From: Duganella sp. Root1480D1
Lineage (GTDB): Bacteria; Pseudomonadota; Gammaproteobacteria; Burkholderiales; Burkholderiaceae_D
Direction: 5' to 3'
Length of the DNA: 64,000 bases
NCBI RefSeq assembly: GCF_001427305.1
Contig: NZ_LMFZ01000048.1
Coordinates: forward strand, 287,444-351,443
The translations under genes were made by a program, and so were the position numbers. Positions 1 to 9,660 of the stretch are shown here, piece by piece; within the stretch, counting starts at the first letter, position 1, and each line of letters opens with the position of its first letter. The notes under the pieces were generated by a model, which was given only the letters and a program-made list of their open reading frames with translations, did no database searches and was not told the DNA's origin.

Positions 1-1079
1 TTGCGCACGAAGGCTACCGCGCGGCTGAACTGCAAGCCCTTGAACACGGTTTCCAGCGCGATCGAAGCCATTTGGCCGGCACTTGCGGTATCGAGCGAAT
101 CGCGCATGTCGGCCAAGCCGCTCAATAGGATATTGTTGCCGGCTGCGCGCTGGCGCGTTTGTGCCAGCGCTTTGGCGCGGCGTTCGGCCGGCTTGGACAG
201 TGGAGCAATCGACAAGTCGGTTGCTGCAACAACCTTGGCCTGTTCGATGGCCAGCGCCAGCTTGTCGGTGCTGACCCCGATCATGGACGAATAGCGGGCG
301 GTGATGCGCTGGACTTCCGCGGCGCCTTCTTCGCTGTCATTCCATAGTGCACCGGCACAGATGCAGGACATGGTCGATACACCGGCTACCCAATCGTCAG
401 GGCTGAGCGGCTCGGCCGGCATATCGTCGGCAGGCGGCACCAGGGTGCGCATGCCGGACAGCAGGTTCTCGGGCAGCCCCCAATGCACGGCAGCTGCACG
501 GCCGATGTCCTGCAGGCTCAGGCCCAGCATTTCGACGGCGGCGCTGTCTTCCTTGCCTTCGCCGGTTGCCTTCTGCAGCTCGGTCCAGCGTTCCGGCATG
601 TAGAAAGTGATCAGCATGCGGCCCAAGGTTTGCAGCATGGAGCAGACCACGGCTTCCTCGCCGTGGCGATTTTCCGCGGTGGCGGAGACCTCGCGCGCAA
701 CGATTCCCGCAAGGACGGCCTTTTCCATTTCAATATGGGCCAGGCCTGAATCGGGCGATATCACGGACAGTTCTTCGATCAGCTTCAGGCCCAGCGCCAG
801 GTGGCCGATGGCTTCCGTACCCAGCACCAGCATGGCCTTGCTGACGGTATTGATTTGCTGGCCGAAGGCGGAATACATGCCGCTATTGGCCAGGCGCAGT
901 ACTTTCTGCGTCAGGACAGGGTCCGACAGCACGGTACGCGCCATATCGAACTCTTTATCGTCCTCACCGCGCATAGCGCCCAGGATGGCGGTAATCGCCT
1001 TGGCGAAGCCGGGCATGTCGCCTTGCTGGCGCGTGCGTTCCCACAAGGTAGACAGGGTTTGTTCGCTCAATGCGTTCAT
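1..1079 (-). CDS. HDOD-domain signalling protein (3' end outside window)
   Basis: Reading from an ATG at 1079 towards position 1 gives 359 codons with no stop, so the C-terminus lies outside the window. The N-terminal ~230 residues read as an HDOD domain, a degenerate HD-type helical domain often found beside c-di-GMP proteins. Seen are segments such as DPVLTQKVLRLANS and an inner HWGLP, which match HDOD helices; the metal-binding HD pair of true phosphohydrolases is absent. The part after about residue 300 could be the start of a GAF-like sensory domain, but this is unclear. The start codon overlaps the stop of the upstream PAS-GGDEF-EAL gene (ATGA), so the two are translationally coupled and probably work in one signalling pathway. 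The exact role is unknown. Confidence 0.8.
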   Translation of the reverse strand, partial: MNALSEQTLSTLWERTRQQGDMPGFAKAITAILGAMRGEDDKEFDMARTVLSDPVLTQKVLRLANSGMYSAFGQQINTVSKAMLVLGTEAIGHLALGLKLIEELSVISPDSGLAHIEMEKAVLAGIVAREVSATAENRHGEEAVVCSMLQTLGRMLITFYMPERWTELQKATGEGKEDSAAVEMLGLSLQDIGRAAAVHWGLPENLLSGMRTLVPPADDMPAEPLSPDDWVAGVSTMSCICAGALWNDSEEGAAEVQRITARYSSMIGVSTDKLALAIEQAKVVAATDLSIAPLSKPAERRAKALAQTRQRAAGNNILLSGLADMRDSLDTASAGQMASIALETVFKGLQFSRAVAFVR

Positions 1080-2809
1080 TGGGCCACCTGCCGCGGTTCT
1101 TCGGTCATCAGGGCGGCGTAGGTTCGTTCCTTGAGCGCCGCCATGGCGGTGTGCGCTGCCATTGGACGGCCGGTCAAGAATCCCTGGACGTACTGGCAGC
1201 CGCGCTGTGCGACGTAATGCATTTGCTCTTCGGTCTCCACGCCTTCCGCCACGACGGACAAATCCAGGTGCTTGGCCAGGTCCAGCACTGCATTGCAGAT
1301 GGCGCCGTCCTTTTCCGAACCCGGCAGGTCGCGGATGAAAGTGCGGTCGATCTTCAGTACGGAAATCGGGAAGCGTTTCAGGTAGGACAGTGAGGAGTAG
1401 CCGGTGCCAAAGTCGTCGATCGCGATACGGGCATGGCGCTCGGCCATCCTGGCAAGAATCGTCTCGGCATGTGCCGGATCGATCATCAGCGTGCCTTCAG
1501 TAATTTCCAACACCAGCTGCTCACCAGCCAGGCCGGAGAACGCCAATGCATCGTCAAGGACATCGAGGAATTTGTCGTTGCGGAACTGGCGAGGGCTGAT
1601 GTTGACAGAGATGTATAGCGGGCGTTTGGCGACTTCCTCGAACTGCTTTAGCTGCACGCAGGCCGACTTCAGTGCCCAGGCTCCGAGCAGGTTGATCAAG
1701 CCATTGGTTTCCGCGATCGGGATGAAACGCACCGGCGGCACCATGCCCAGGGTAGGGTGCTTCCAGCGCATCAGTGTCTCAAAACCTTCGATTTCGCGCG
1801 TGCCGGAGTTGACGATCGGCTGGTAGTACAGCAGGAACTCACCTTCGCGCACGGCCTGGAACATGGCCGCTTCCAACGAAATATCATGCTCCGGCGGACC
1901 GCTCTGGCGCTGGCTGTAAACCACGCAACGCGCTTTGCCGGTTTCCTTGGCGCGCGACATGGCGGCATCGGCCAACGCTACCAGGCGCACCTCATCTTCC
2001 GCGTGTTCCGGGTAGACCGATACGCCGAGCGATGCGCTGACGTAAATGATGTGCTGTTCAACTTCAAATGGCGACTGCAGCGTAGCGAGCAGGCGGCCCG
2101 TAACCAATTTGATCTGCGCCTCATTGTAGGTGCCGGGCAGCACTGCCACGAATTCATCGCCGCCGACGCGGGCCAGGGTATCGCTGTCGCGCAGGGTTTT
2201 GCGCAAGCGCACCGCGGCCATTTTCAGGACAGCGTCGCCTACCGGATGGCCCAGCCCATCGTTCACTTTCTTGAAGCTGTCGAGGCCAATGGTGGCCACT
2301 GCAAAACCCTGGCCGGAGCGGCGCGCCTGGGCGATGGTCATGCGCAGGCGGTCCGACAGCAGCAGGCGATTCGGCAGTTCGGTCAGGCCATCGTGGGTGG
2401 CCATGTGACGGAGGCGTTCTTCGGTCGCATGCTGGGCCGTCATGTCGCGCCCGACAACCAGCAATTCATAAGCCTTGTTGGCGGTGGCGTAGCTGCTGAC
2501 CCGCAGTTCAAACCAGATTTCGTGCTCGGGAGTTTTGAGGCGGATTTCGGCGCGGTGAGCACCACGGGCCTGGATGGATTCCGAGAGCGCAGACTTCAGT
2601 GCCGCATGGTCCAGTTCACAGATAAAGGCGAGGAGAAGCTGGCCTTCCAGTTCCTGTCCATTACATAACAAATTGGCTGTGCGCTGGCTGGCGAAGAGAA
2701 TTTGACCCATCAGATTCAGCCTGAACACTACATCGCCCGCTTCCTCTAGCAGGAGATTTGCCTCATGGTGTGTTGATGTCAGGGGCACTGTCTGGGAGCT
2801 GGAAAGCAT
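1076..2809 (-). CDS. PAS-GGDEF-EAL c-di-GMP turnover protein
   Basis: A 577-aa cytoplasmic protein with an N-terminal PAS-like domain (about residues 15–130), a GGDEF domain (about 140–300) and an EAL domain (about 315–560). The diguanylate cyclase signature GGDEF is intact (VGGDEFVAV). In the EAL domain the signature reads ETL instead of EAL, but the other phosphodiesterase residues are visible: SVNISPRQF, the ITEGTLM glutamate, DDFGTGYSSL, LKID and AEGVET. It could therefore make or degrade c-di-GMP; the intact set favours an active phosphodiesterase. It shares an ATGA overlap with the downstream HDOD gene, forming a two-gene signalling operon. No membrane segment is seen. The start at 2809 gives an N-terminus leading directly into the PAS fold. 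Confidence 0.9.
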   Translation of the reverse strand: MLSSSQTVPLTSTHHEANLLLEEAGDVVFRLNLMGQILFASQRTANLLCNGQELEGQLLLAFICELDHAALKSALSESIQARGAHRAEIRLKTPEHEIWFELRVSSYATANKAYELLVVGRDMTAQHATEERLRHMATHDGLTELPNRLLLSDRLRMTIAQARRSGQGFAVATIGLDSFKKVNDGLGHPVGDAVLKMAAVRLRKTLRDSDTLARVGGDEFVAVLPGTYNEAQIKLVTGRLLATLQSPFEVEQHIIYVSASLGVSVYPEHAEDEVRLVALADAAMSRAKETGKARCVVYSQRQSGPPEHDISLEAAMFQAVREGEFLLYYQPIVNSGTREIEGFETLMRWKHPTLGMVPPVRFIPIAETNGLINLLGAWALKSACVQLKQFEEVAKRPLYISVNISPRQFRNDKFLDVLDDALAFSGLAGEQLVLEITEGTLMIDPAHAETILARMAERHARIAIDDFGTGYSSLSYLKRFPISVLKIDRTFIRDLPGSEKDGAICNAVLDLAKHLDLSVVAEGVETEEQMHYVAQRGCQYVQGFLTGRPMAAHTAMAALKERTYAALMTEEPRQVAQ

Positions 2810-3056
2810 TGTTGCGCTCGATTCTTTCTCTTCGGGTCGAAACCAGAGAGAAATGTATCACTTAAACCTCATGTTTCACATGAAAAAGAGCAACATTAGT
2901 CCATGTTTTTAGGAAATTTGTTGCCATAGATCAGTTTCGAATGAAAACAGCAGAAGTTTGATGCTTTAGTAAGCAATGTTTCATTATTACGCTAACCTTG
3001 CTACAGCTGAAAGTTTGCGCTAGCCTCGCGTTACAGAGGAAGCCGAGGAGGGCGAA

Positions 3057-4739
3057 ATGAACCGTTTCGACACGCACGAGGTTTTCAACCAGGTGAGCCC
3101 GTTTGTGAACGTCAATCTGTTCACTTGCGACACCGCCTTGCGCGAAGCGCTTGAACGCGAAGGCGGCGCTTTCGCCACCGCTTCGCTGATGGAACTGGGG
3201 GCGGAATTGGGCACCGCAGAGATGCAAGAGCTGGCCCGCCAGGCTAATGAACATCCGCCCGTCCTGAAGAATTTCGACCGCGCCGGACATCGGATCGACG
3301 AAGTCGAATTCCACCCGGCCTGGCACAAGCTGATGGAGCTGATGGTCGCGGCAGGCGCGCACGCATCGCCATGGGAAGGCAAGCACCCGCATCATGGCGC
3401 GCAAGTGGCGCGGGCGGCACGCTACATCCTGTTCGGTCAAGTCGAAAACGGTGCGCAATGCCCGATTACCATGACATATGCCAGCGTGCCGGCGCTGCGC
3501 CAAAGCCCCGGCATTGCCGCGCGCTGGCTGCCGAAAATCCTCTCGCGCGTATACGATCCAAGCCCGCTGCCGATTGACGAAAAACGCGGCGCGCTGATCG
3601 GCATGGGGATGACGGAGAAGCAGGGCGGTTCCGACCTGCGGGCCAATACCACGCAGGCTGAATCCGTACCCGCTGACGAAGTGCGCGCGCTGTTTGGCGC
3701 CGACAGTGAGCCCGTATATCGTTTGACCGGTCATAAATGGTTCTTTTCCGCGCCCCAATGCGATGCCCACCTGGTGCTGGCGCAAGCCGGCGATGCGGGA
3801 TTGAGCTGTTTCCTGGTTCCCCGCTTCCTGCCGGAGGGCGCGCGCAACCAGGTGCGCGTGCAGCGCCTGAAAGACAAGCTTGGCAACAAGTCCAATGCCT
3901 CGTCCGAAGTCGAATTCACCGGCGCTTACGGATGGCTGCTTGGCCCGCTGGGCCGCGGTGTGCCGACGATTCTCGAAATGGGAAATCACACGCGCCTTGA
4001 TTGCGTGCTGGGTACGGCCGGCATCATGCGCGCGGCATTGACGCAGGTGCTGCACCATGCGCGCCGCCGCAGCGTTTTCGGCAAGCCACTGGCCGAGCAA
4101 CCGCTGATGCAGAACGTGCTGGCTGACCTGGCGCTGGAATCGGAAGCGGCGACCGTGTTTGCCATGCGGCTGGCACGCTGCTTCGACCATATGGACAATC
4201 CGTCTGAAGCCCTGCTCGCGCGATTGTTAACCCCTGCCGGCAAATACTGGATCTGCAAGCGCGGCCCCGGTTTTGGTGCGGAAGCGATGGAAGTGCTGGG
4301 TGGCAGCGGCTACGTTGAGGAAAGTTCACTCGCCAGGCTGTACCGCGAATTGCCGGTCAATTCAATCTGGGAGGGATCGGGCAATGTGATGTGCCTGGAT
4401 TTGCTGCGCGCCTTGTCGAAATCGGGGCAGGCTTTGGAAGTGCTGGCGGCGGAGCTCGGCGAGGGCAGCCATGCCGACCCTGATTATGTGCGTTTCACCA
4501 GCCAGCTGCTGGCCGACCTGCCGAAAGCGCGCGAAGACGAATTCGGGGCGCGGCAGTTGGCGGAGCGCCTCGTGCTGGCGATACAGGCAGGTTTGCTGCT
4601 GCGGCATGCACCGGCCTTTGCCAGCTCTGCCTTTGTCGCCAGCCGCTTGGCGCGTGAGCCGGGCGGCGCCTATGGGCGCTTGCCGCCAGGAACTAACTGT
4701 GAAGCAATTCTACAGCGGGCGCTGGTGGAAAACGCCTGA
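3057..4739 (+). CDS. aidB: AidB-like acyl-CoA dehydrogenase
   Basis: A 560-aa FAD-dependent acyl-CoA dehydrogenase fold of the AidB subfamily, close to the family length of about 540–550. Features seen: HPAWHKLM near residue 83, a QCPITMTYASVPAL stretch, and the flavin-binding MTEKQGGSDLRANTT motif, all characteristic of AidB rather than short-chain acyl-CoA dehydrogenases. The C-terminal part carries the EVLGGSGYVEES segment typical of the catalytic-base region. In E. coli AidB belongs to the adaptive response to alkylation and binds DNA; whether this copy is Ada-regulated cannot be seen here, as no ada gene lies nearby. The start is chosen for the GAGGAGGGCG ribosome-binding site just upstream. 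A metabolic isovaleryl-CoA-type role remains possible. Confidence 0.85.
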   Translation: MNRFDTHEVFNQVSPFVNVNLFTCDTALREALEREGGAFATASLMELGAELGTAEMQELARQANEHPPVLKNFDRAGHRIDEVEFHPAWHKLMELMVAAGAHASPWEGKHPHHGAQVARAARYILFGQVENGAQCPITMTYASVPALRQSPGIAARWLPKILSRVYDPSPLPIDEKRGALIGMGMTEKQGGSDLRANTTQAESVPADEVRALFGADSEPVYRLTGHKWFFSAPQCDAHLVLAQAGDAGLSCFLVPRFLPEGARNQVRVQRLKDKLGNKSNASSEVEFTGAYGWLLGPLGRGVPTILEMGNHTRLDCVLGTAGIMRAALTQVLHHARRRSVFGKPLAEQPLMQNVLADLALESEAATVFAMRLARCFDHMDNPSEALLARLLTPAGKYWICKRGPGFGAEAMEVLGGSGYVEESSLARLYRELPVNSIWEGSGNVMCLDLLRALSKSGQALEVLAAELGEGSHADPDYVRFTSQLLADLPKAREDEFGARQLAERLVLAIQAGLLLRHAPAFASSAFVASRLAREPGGAYGRLPPGTNCEAILQRALVENA

Positions 4740-4784
4740 GGCTGGGATAATGCGCGCAATTGACCGAATTTATTCCTGATTAAC

Positions 4785-5435
4785 ATGAAACAAGATCCGC
4801 GCTTTCCCAACCTGTTCATCACTGATCACCCGCTGATCCAGCACAAGCTGAGCCATATGCGCGACAAGTCAACGTCCACGCGCACTTTCCGCGAACTGCT
4901 GAAAGAAATCACGCTGCTGATGGGTTACGAAATCACCCGTGACCTGCCGCTGACCACCCGTGAAATCGAGACACCGCTGCAAACCATCCAGGCGCCAGTG
5001 ATCGCCGGCCGCAAGCTGGCCGTGGTGCCGATCCTGCGTGCAGGCGTAGGCATGAGCGACGGCCTGCTGAACCTGGTGCCATCGGCACGCGTGGGCCACA
5101 TTGGCGTATTCCGCGACCCGGACACCCACCAGCCGGTGGAATACCTGGTGCGCCTGCCTGACCTGGTCGACCGTACCTTCATCCTGTGCGACCCGATGGT
5201 GGCCACCGGTAACTCGGCCGTTCACGCGGTGGACGTGCTGAAAAAGCGCGGCGTTCCGGACGACCAGATCATCTTCCTGGCCCTGGTGGCCGCACCGGAA
5301 GGCATCGAAGTGTTCCAGAAATCGCACCCGAACGTGAAGATCTTCTGCGCATCGCTGGACTCCCACCTCAACGACCACGCCTACATCATTCCAGGCCTGG
5401 GCGACGCGGGCGACCGCATTTTCGGGACCAAATAA
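4785..5435 (+). CDS. upp: Uracil phosphoribosyltransferase
   Basis: A 216-aa cytosolic enzyme converting uracil and PRPP to UMP in pyrimidine salvage. The length matches the bacterial family. The PRPP-binding loop ILCDPMVATGNSA, the LRAGVGMSDG segment and the C-terminal uracil-binding PGLGDAGDRIFGTK are all present. The gene begins 45 bp after the aidB-like gene and ends 3 bp before a small Hpt-domain gene on the same strand, so the latter is likely co-transcribed with it. Confidence 0.97.
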   Translation: MKQDPRFPNLFITDHPLIQHKLSHMRDKSTSTRTFRELLKEITLLMGYEITRDLPLTTREIETPLQTIQAPVIAGRKLAVVPILRAGVGMSDGLLNLVPSARVGHIGVFRDPDTHQPVEYLVRLPDLVDRTFILCDPMVATGNSAVHAVDVLKKRGVPDDQIIFLALVAAPEGIEVFQKSHPNVKIFCASLDSHLNDHAYIIPGLGDAGDRIFGTK

Positions 5436-5438
5436 GCC

Positions 5439-5792
5439 ATGGCCACGCCGGTCGACCCTGCCTTCCACGACCGGCTGCAAGTCCTGCGCGACAAATATGC
5501 CGCCAGCGTTCCCGAACGCATGGCTGCAATCCGCGACGCCCTGGTGCTATGCCAGGGCAGCCTGATCCCTTCCCACATCGAGCAATTGCACCACGCATTG
5601 CACAGCGTGGCCGGCTCCGCCGGATCGTTTGGCCTGGCCCCGCTGGGCGACGAAGCGCGCCGCATCGAACAGATGGTTCGCGGCGTGCTGGAAGCAGGGG
5701 CGCCGTGGTTCGGCATTGAAGCTGCCATTCATACATTGTTGCAATGGGCCGACAAGGATTTTGGCGCAGGGAAAATTGCCGCGCACGATTGA
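5439..5792 (+). CDS. Small Hpt (histidine phosphotransfer) domain protein
   Basis: A 117-aa protein consisting almost entirely of one helical Hpt domain. The motif LHHALHSVAGSAGSFG places the likely phospho-accepting histidine at residue 55, followed by the helical segment LGDEARRIE. Stand-alone Hpt proteins relay phosphoryl groups between hybrid histidine kinases and response regulators. No kinase or receiver gene is adjacent; the gene sits 3 bp behind upp, apparently in its operon, so the partner must be elsewhere. The relation to uracil salvage is not explained by any known pathway. Confidence 0.75.
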   Translation: MATPVDPAFHDRLQVLRDKYAASVPERMAAIRDALVLCQGSLIPSHIEQLHHALHSVAGSAGSFGLAPLGDEARRIEQMVRGVLEAGAPWFGIEAAIHTLLQWADKDFGAGKIAAHD

Positions 5793-5907
5793 TATTTATC
5801 AAACAAGATTGATAAATCTTGTCTATAGTTAGTCATACATGTTCGGGACCTGTTGGGCACGAAGTGAATTAATTTTCATTGCGACGTGCTTTTAGCAGGT
5901 ATTTCGG

Positions 5908-5993
5908 TATAATGGCGGATCGTTTAGATTCAGGTGACTGGGTTCAAACGGTATCACGGGCGTAAAGCTCATTTAACTGTAATAGGAATTGTA
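5908..5993 (+). promoter_or_regulatory. Promoter -10 and long leader of the cold-shock gene
   Basis: A perfect TATAAT lies at 5908–5913. No good -35 hexamer is seen at the usual spacing. Transcription from there would give an untranslated leader of roughly 70–75 nt before the cold-shock ATG at 5994. Long structured leaders that make translation cold-responsive are typical of cspA-family mRNAs; that function is inferred from the family. Confidence 0.5.
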
Positions 5994-6197
5994 ATGGCAA
6001 CTGGTATCGTAAAATGGTTCAACGACGCAAAGGGTTTTGGCTTCATTACCCCTGATGAAGGCGGCGAAGATCTGTTTGCTCACTTCTCGGCTATCCAAAG
6101 CGCCGGCTTCAAGTCGCTGCAGGAAAACCAACGCGTGTCCTTCGACGTGACCTCCGGCCCAAAAGGCAAGCAGGCGTCGAACATCCAGCCTCTGTAA
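5994..6197 (+). CDS. CspA-family cold-shock protein
   Basis: A 67-aa single cold-shock domain. The RNA-binding motifs RNP1 (KGFGFITP) and RNP2 (DLFAHFSAI) are intact, and the protein begins with MATGIVKWFND as in canonical CspA proteins. It acts as a nucleic-acid chaperone for single-stranded RNA in the cytoplasm. An in-frame upstream start at 5934 exists, but the canonical N-terminus begins at 5994 and the upstream part looks like leader RNA. A strong intrinsic terminator follows within 25 bp, so it is a monocistronic unit. Which csp paralogue it is cannot be told from sequence alone. Confidence 0.95.
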   Translation: MATGIVKWFNDAKGFGFITPDEGGEDLFAHFSAIQSAGFKSLQENQRVSFDVTSGPKGKQASNIQPL

Positions 6198-6220
6198 TCG
6201 AGACGGATCAAAACGATAAA

Positions 6221-6248
6221 AAATCCTCCGAATCGGAGGATTTTTTTT
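6221..6248 (+). terminator. Rho-independent terminator of the cold-shock gene
   Basis: A 10-bp perfect stem, AAATCCTCCG at 6221–6230 paired with CGGAGGATTT at 6234–6243, with an AAT loop and followed by more T residues. The A-run on the left also allows termination from the opposite strand, where the leftward lysR gene ends. Confidence 0.93.
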
Positions 6249-6282
6249 CGCCCTTTCACTTTTTCGCCCTTACACCCCAGCT

Positions 6283-6329
6283 CGTGTCACTCCCTGGACT
6301 CCCTGGGGTCACACCCCAAGTGTGACACG
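6283..6329. repeat. Nested palindromic intergenic element
   Basis: Two nested inverted repeats sit between the convergent csp and lysR genes. The outer arms are CGTGTCAC (6283–6290) and GTGACACG (6322–6329); the inner arms are TGGGGT (6304–6309) and ACCCCA (6313–6318). It resembles in layout the GGGGTC-type palindromes at 8963 and 26861, but the sequence differs. It may be a REP-like element or a structured mRNA end. Confidence 0.5.
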
Positions 6330-6332
6330 GCC

Positions 6333-7238
6333 TCAGCCCTTGCGCCAATAGCCCGGCTGGGCGTATGTGTGGCGCAGGAAATCGACGAAAGCGCGGATGC
6401 GGTATGGTAGGTGGCGCCGTTGCGCGAATACGGCGTAAATATCGTTCCCTGGCGCTGAATATTCGTTGAGCACAGGTTTTAATCGGCCCGCTTCAATATC
6501 AGCACCGACTTCCCACATCGAGCGCCACGCCAGGCCCTTGCCAGCCAATACCCAGTCGTGCAGCACCGCGCCGTCGTTGCAACTCATATTTCCCGCAATT
6601 TTCAGCGTCACGTTTTTGTCGCCTTCGCGGAAAGTCCAGCCGCGCTGGCTGCCTTCGCTGCTGATGGTCATGCAGTTGTGCCTGGACAGGTCGTCCAGCG
6701 TCTTCGGCACACCGTGGCGCTTGAGATAGGCCGGCGTACCGACCACCACGCGGTGGTTATCTGCCAGCTTCACGCTCACCAGATTGGAATCCGACATCGA
6801 AGCAATGCGGATCGCCACGTCCACCCCTTCGCCAATCAAATCCACCACGCGGTCATTCAGGTTCAATGTCACCGCAACGTCACGGTGTTCCGCTAAAAAG
6901 GAAGGGACCAGCGGCGCGACATGCAGGCGTCCGAAGCCAGCCGGAGCGGAAATCATCAGGTGCCCCGTGGCGCGTGCGCTACGTTCTGCAACTGCGGCTT
7001 CCGCGCTTTCCAGGTCGACCAGGATGCGTTGGCAATCCTCAAGGAAGGCCGCGCCTTCGTCCGTCAGCGCCAGCTTGCGCGTGGTACGCTGGAGTAGTTT
7101 GACGCCGAGCCGCTGCTCCAGCGCGTCCAGGCGGCGCCCAATAACGGCGGGCGCTATGCCTTCCGCGCGAGCTGCCGCCGACAGGCTGCCGCGGTTGACC
7201 ACTTCTACAAAGGTGGAGATTTGCCTGAACTGACCCAT
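6333..7238 (-). CDS. LysR-family transcriptional regulator
   Basis: A 301-aa regulator of normal family length. The N-terminal winged helix-turn-helix (about residues 1–60, FVEVVNRGSLSAAARAEGIA…RRLDALEQRLG) is clear, followed by a two-lobed effector-binding domain. It is transcribed divergently from malate synthase, with 124 bp between the starts. That spacing and three copies of a GACTAAAA-type half-site in the gap suggest it controls aceB and itself. The inducer is unknown; a glyoxylate-cycle or C2 metabolite is a reasonable guess from context only. Confidence 0.92.
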   Translation of the reverse strand: MGQFRQISTFVEVVNRGSLSAAARAEGIAPAVIGRRLDALEQRLGVKLLQRTTRKLALTDEGAAFLEDCQRILVDLESAEAAVAERSARATGHLMISAPAGFGRLHVAPLVPSFLAEHRDVAVTLNLNDRVVDLIGEGVDVAIRIASMSDSNLVSVKLADNHRVVVGTPAYLKRHGVPKTLDDLSRHNCMTISSEGSQRGWTFREGDKNVTLKIAGNMSCNDGAVLHDWVLAGKGLAWRSMWEVGADIEAGRLKPVLNEYSAPGNDIYAVFAQRRHLPYRIRAFVDFLRHTYAQPGYWRKG

Positions 7239-7252
7239 AAGACCTCATTTAT

Positions 7253-7307
7253 GACTAAAACGCACAGATGAAGTGCTTTTTAGTCTTGTTTCTCTATGTT
7301 TTTAGTC
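7253..7307. promoter_or_regulatory. Candidate LysR operators between lysR and aceB
   Basis: An 8-bp half-site occurs three times: GACTAAAA at 7253–7260, and its reverse complement TTTTAGTC at 7278–7285 and 7300–7307. The first two form an inverted repeat; the second and third are direct repeats 22 bp apart, about two helical turns. This is the usual arrangement of LysR regulatory and activation sites, and it lies in the lysR–aceB divergent gap. The protein that binds is inferred. Confidence 0.6.
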
Positions 7308-7362
7308 AATATACTGGAAAACATCGAATCACAACACTAATCATCAATCACGGAGAAAGACT

Positions 7363-8952
<1,590 letters not shown>

Positions 8953-8962
8953 ACCGGTACAC

Positions 8963-9012
8963 CGGGGTCTGGCCCAAGGGTCAGACCCCGAATGTTTTAT
9001 CGGTTTTGACGG
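8963..9012. repeat. Dispersed GGGGTCTG palindrome (copy 1)
   Basis: An inverted repeat CGGGGTCTG (8963–8971) / CAGACCCCG (8982–8990) lies between the convergent aceB and isomerase genes and may act as their shared terminator, though no T-run follows. The 16-mer CCCAAGGGTCAGACCC at 8973–8988 recurs exactly at 26955–26970, and the following GACCCCGA…TCGGTTTTGACG recurs with a 5-nt gap and one substitution at 26868–26892. The right edge supplies the last codons and stop of the isomerase gene. Confidence 0.7.
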
Positions 9013-9647
9013 GAAGCCAGCGGCGGTCTGTCGAGAAATTCCTGCAAGCGCGCCTCATCGATACGATGGCCAGCTATCCTGCGCAGCAGGCTCTCGATCC
9101 GGTCCGCGCCCCAGAACAATTCGCCCTCATAAACAAAACTCGGCACGCCGAAAATGCCATCGTTGATGGCCTGCTCGGTTGCACGCGCCAGTTCCGCCTT
9201 TACTTCAGGCGTTCCCGCCGCAGCAACAAGCGCCTCGCCATCCAGTCCGCAATCACGGGCCACGCGCGCCAGCACCTCGAAATCCTGCGCATCCTGGCCC
9301 AGCTCCCAAGTTGCCGCCATCACCGCAGTGACGAACGCGATCCGTTCCGACCGCCCGCCAATCGCCGTTGCCATTCGCAGCATAGGCAATGGATTGAATG
9401 GATGCCCCGGCGGCCCCGCAAATTCCAGCCCCTGCGCAGATGCCTGCCGCATCACGTCGCGGAAAGTCAGAACACGTTTCGCCGGCACCTCCGCCGGTCC
9501 CACCAAGCCATGCTTGTTCAGCATTGCCGCAAACAACACAGGAACCATTTCAAGCTGCACGCCCGCCGCTTCAATGCGGGCAATCTGCTTGGTTGCCAGC
9601 CACACGAAAGGGCTGATGGGGTCAACGTACATGCGGACGGTTTGCAT
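8997..9647 (-). CDS. DsbA-like 2-hydroxychromene-2-carboxylate isomerase family protein
   Basis: A 216-aa thioredoxin-fold protein of the kappa-GST/HCCA isomerase family. It starts with VRMYVDPISPFVWLA, where the serine of the SPF segment replaces the CXXC of oxidoreductases. The C-terminal hallmark GIFGVPSFVYEGELFWGADRIE is present. Family members use glutathione as cofactor in naphthalene-type aromatic degradation, but many homologues are of unknown substrate and no aromatic pathway genes are nearby. It lies just downstream of gloB on the same strand with 13 bp between them, so the two glutathione-linked enzymes may be co-transcribed. The last residues (RQNR) and stop come from the dispersed repeat at 8963–9012. 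Confidence 0.85.
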   Translation of the reverse strand: MQTVRMYVDPISPFVWLATKQIARIEAAGVQLEMVPVLFAAMLNKHGLVGPAEVPAKRVLTFRDVMRQASAQGLEFAGPPGHPFNPLPMLRMATAIGGRSERIAFVTAVMAATWELGQDAQDFEVLARVARDCGLDGEALVAAAGTPEVKAELARATEQAINDGIFGVPSFVYEGELFWGADRIESLLRRIAGHRIDEARLQEFLDRPPLASRQNR

Positions 9648-9660
9648 AGAACTCCTTAGG

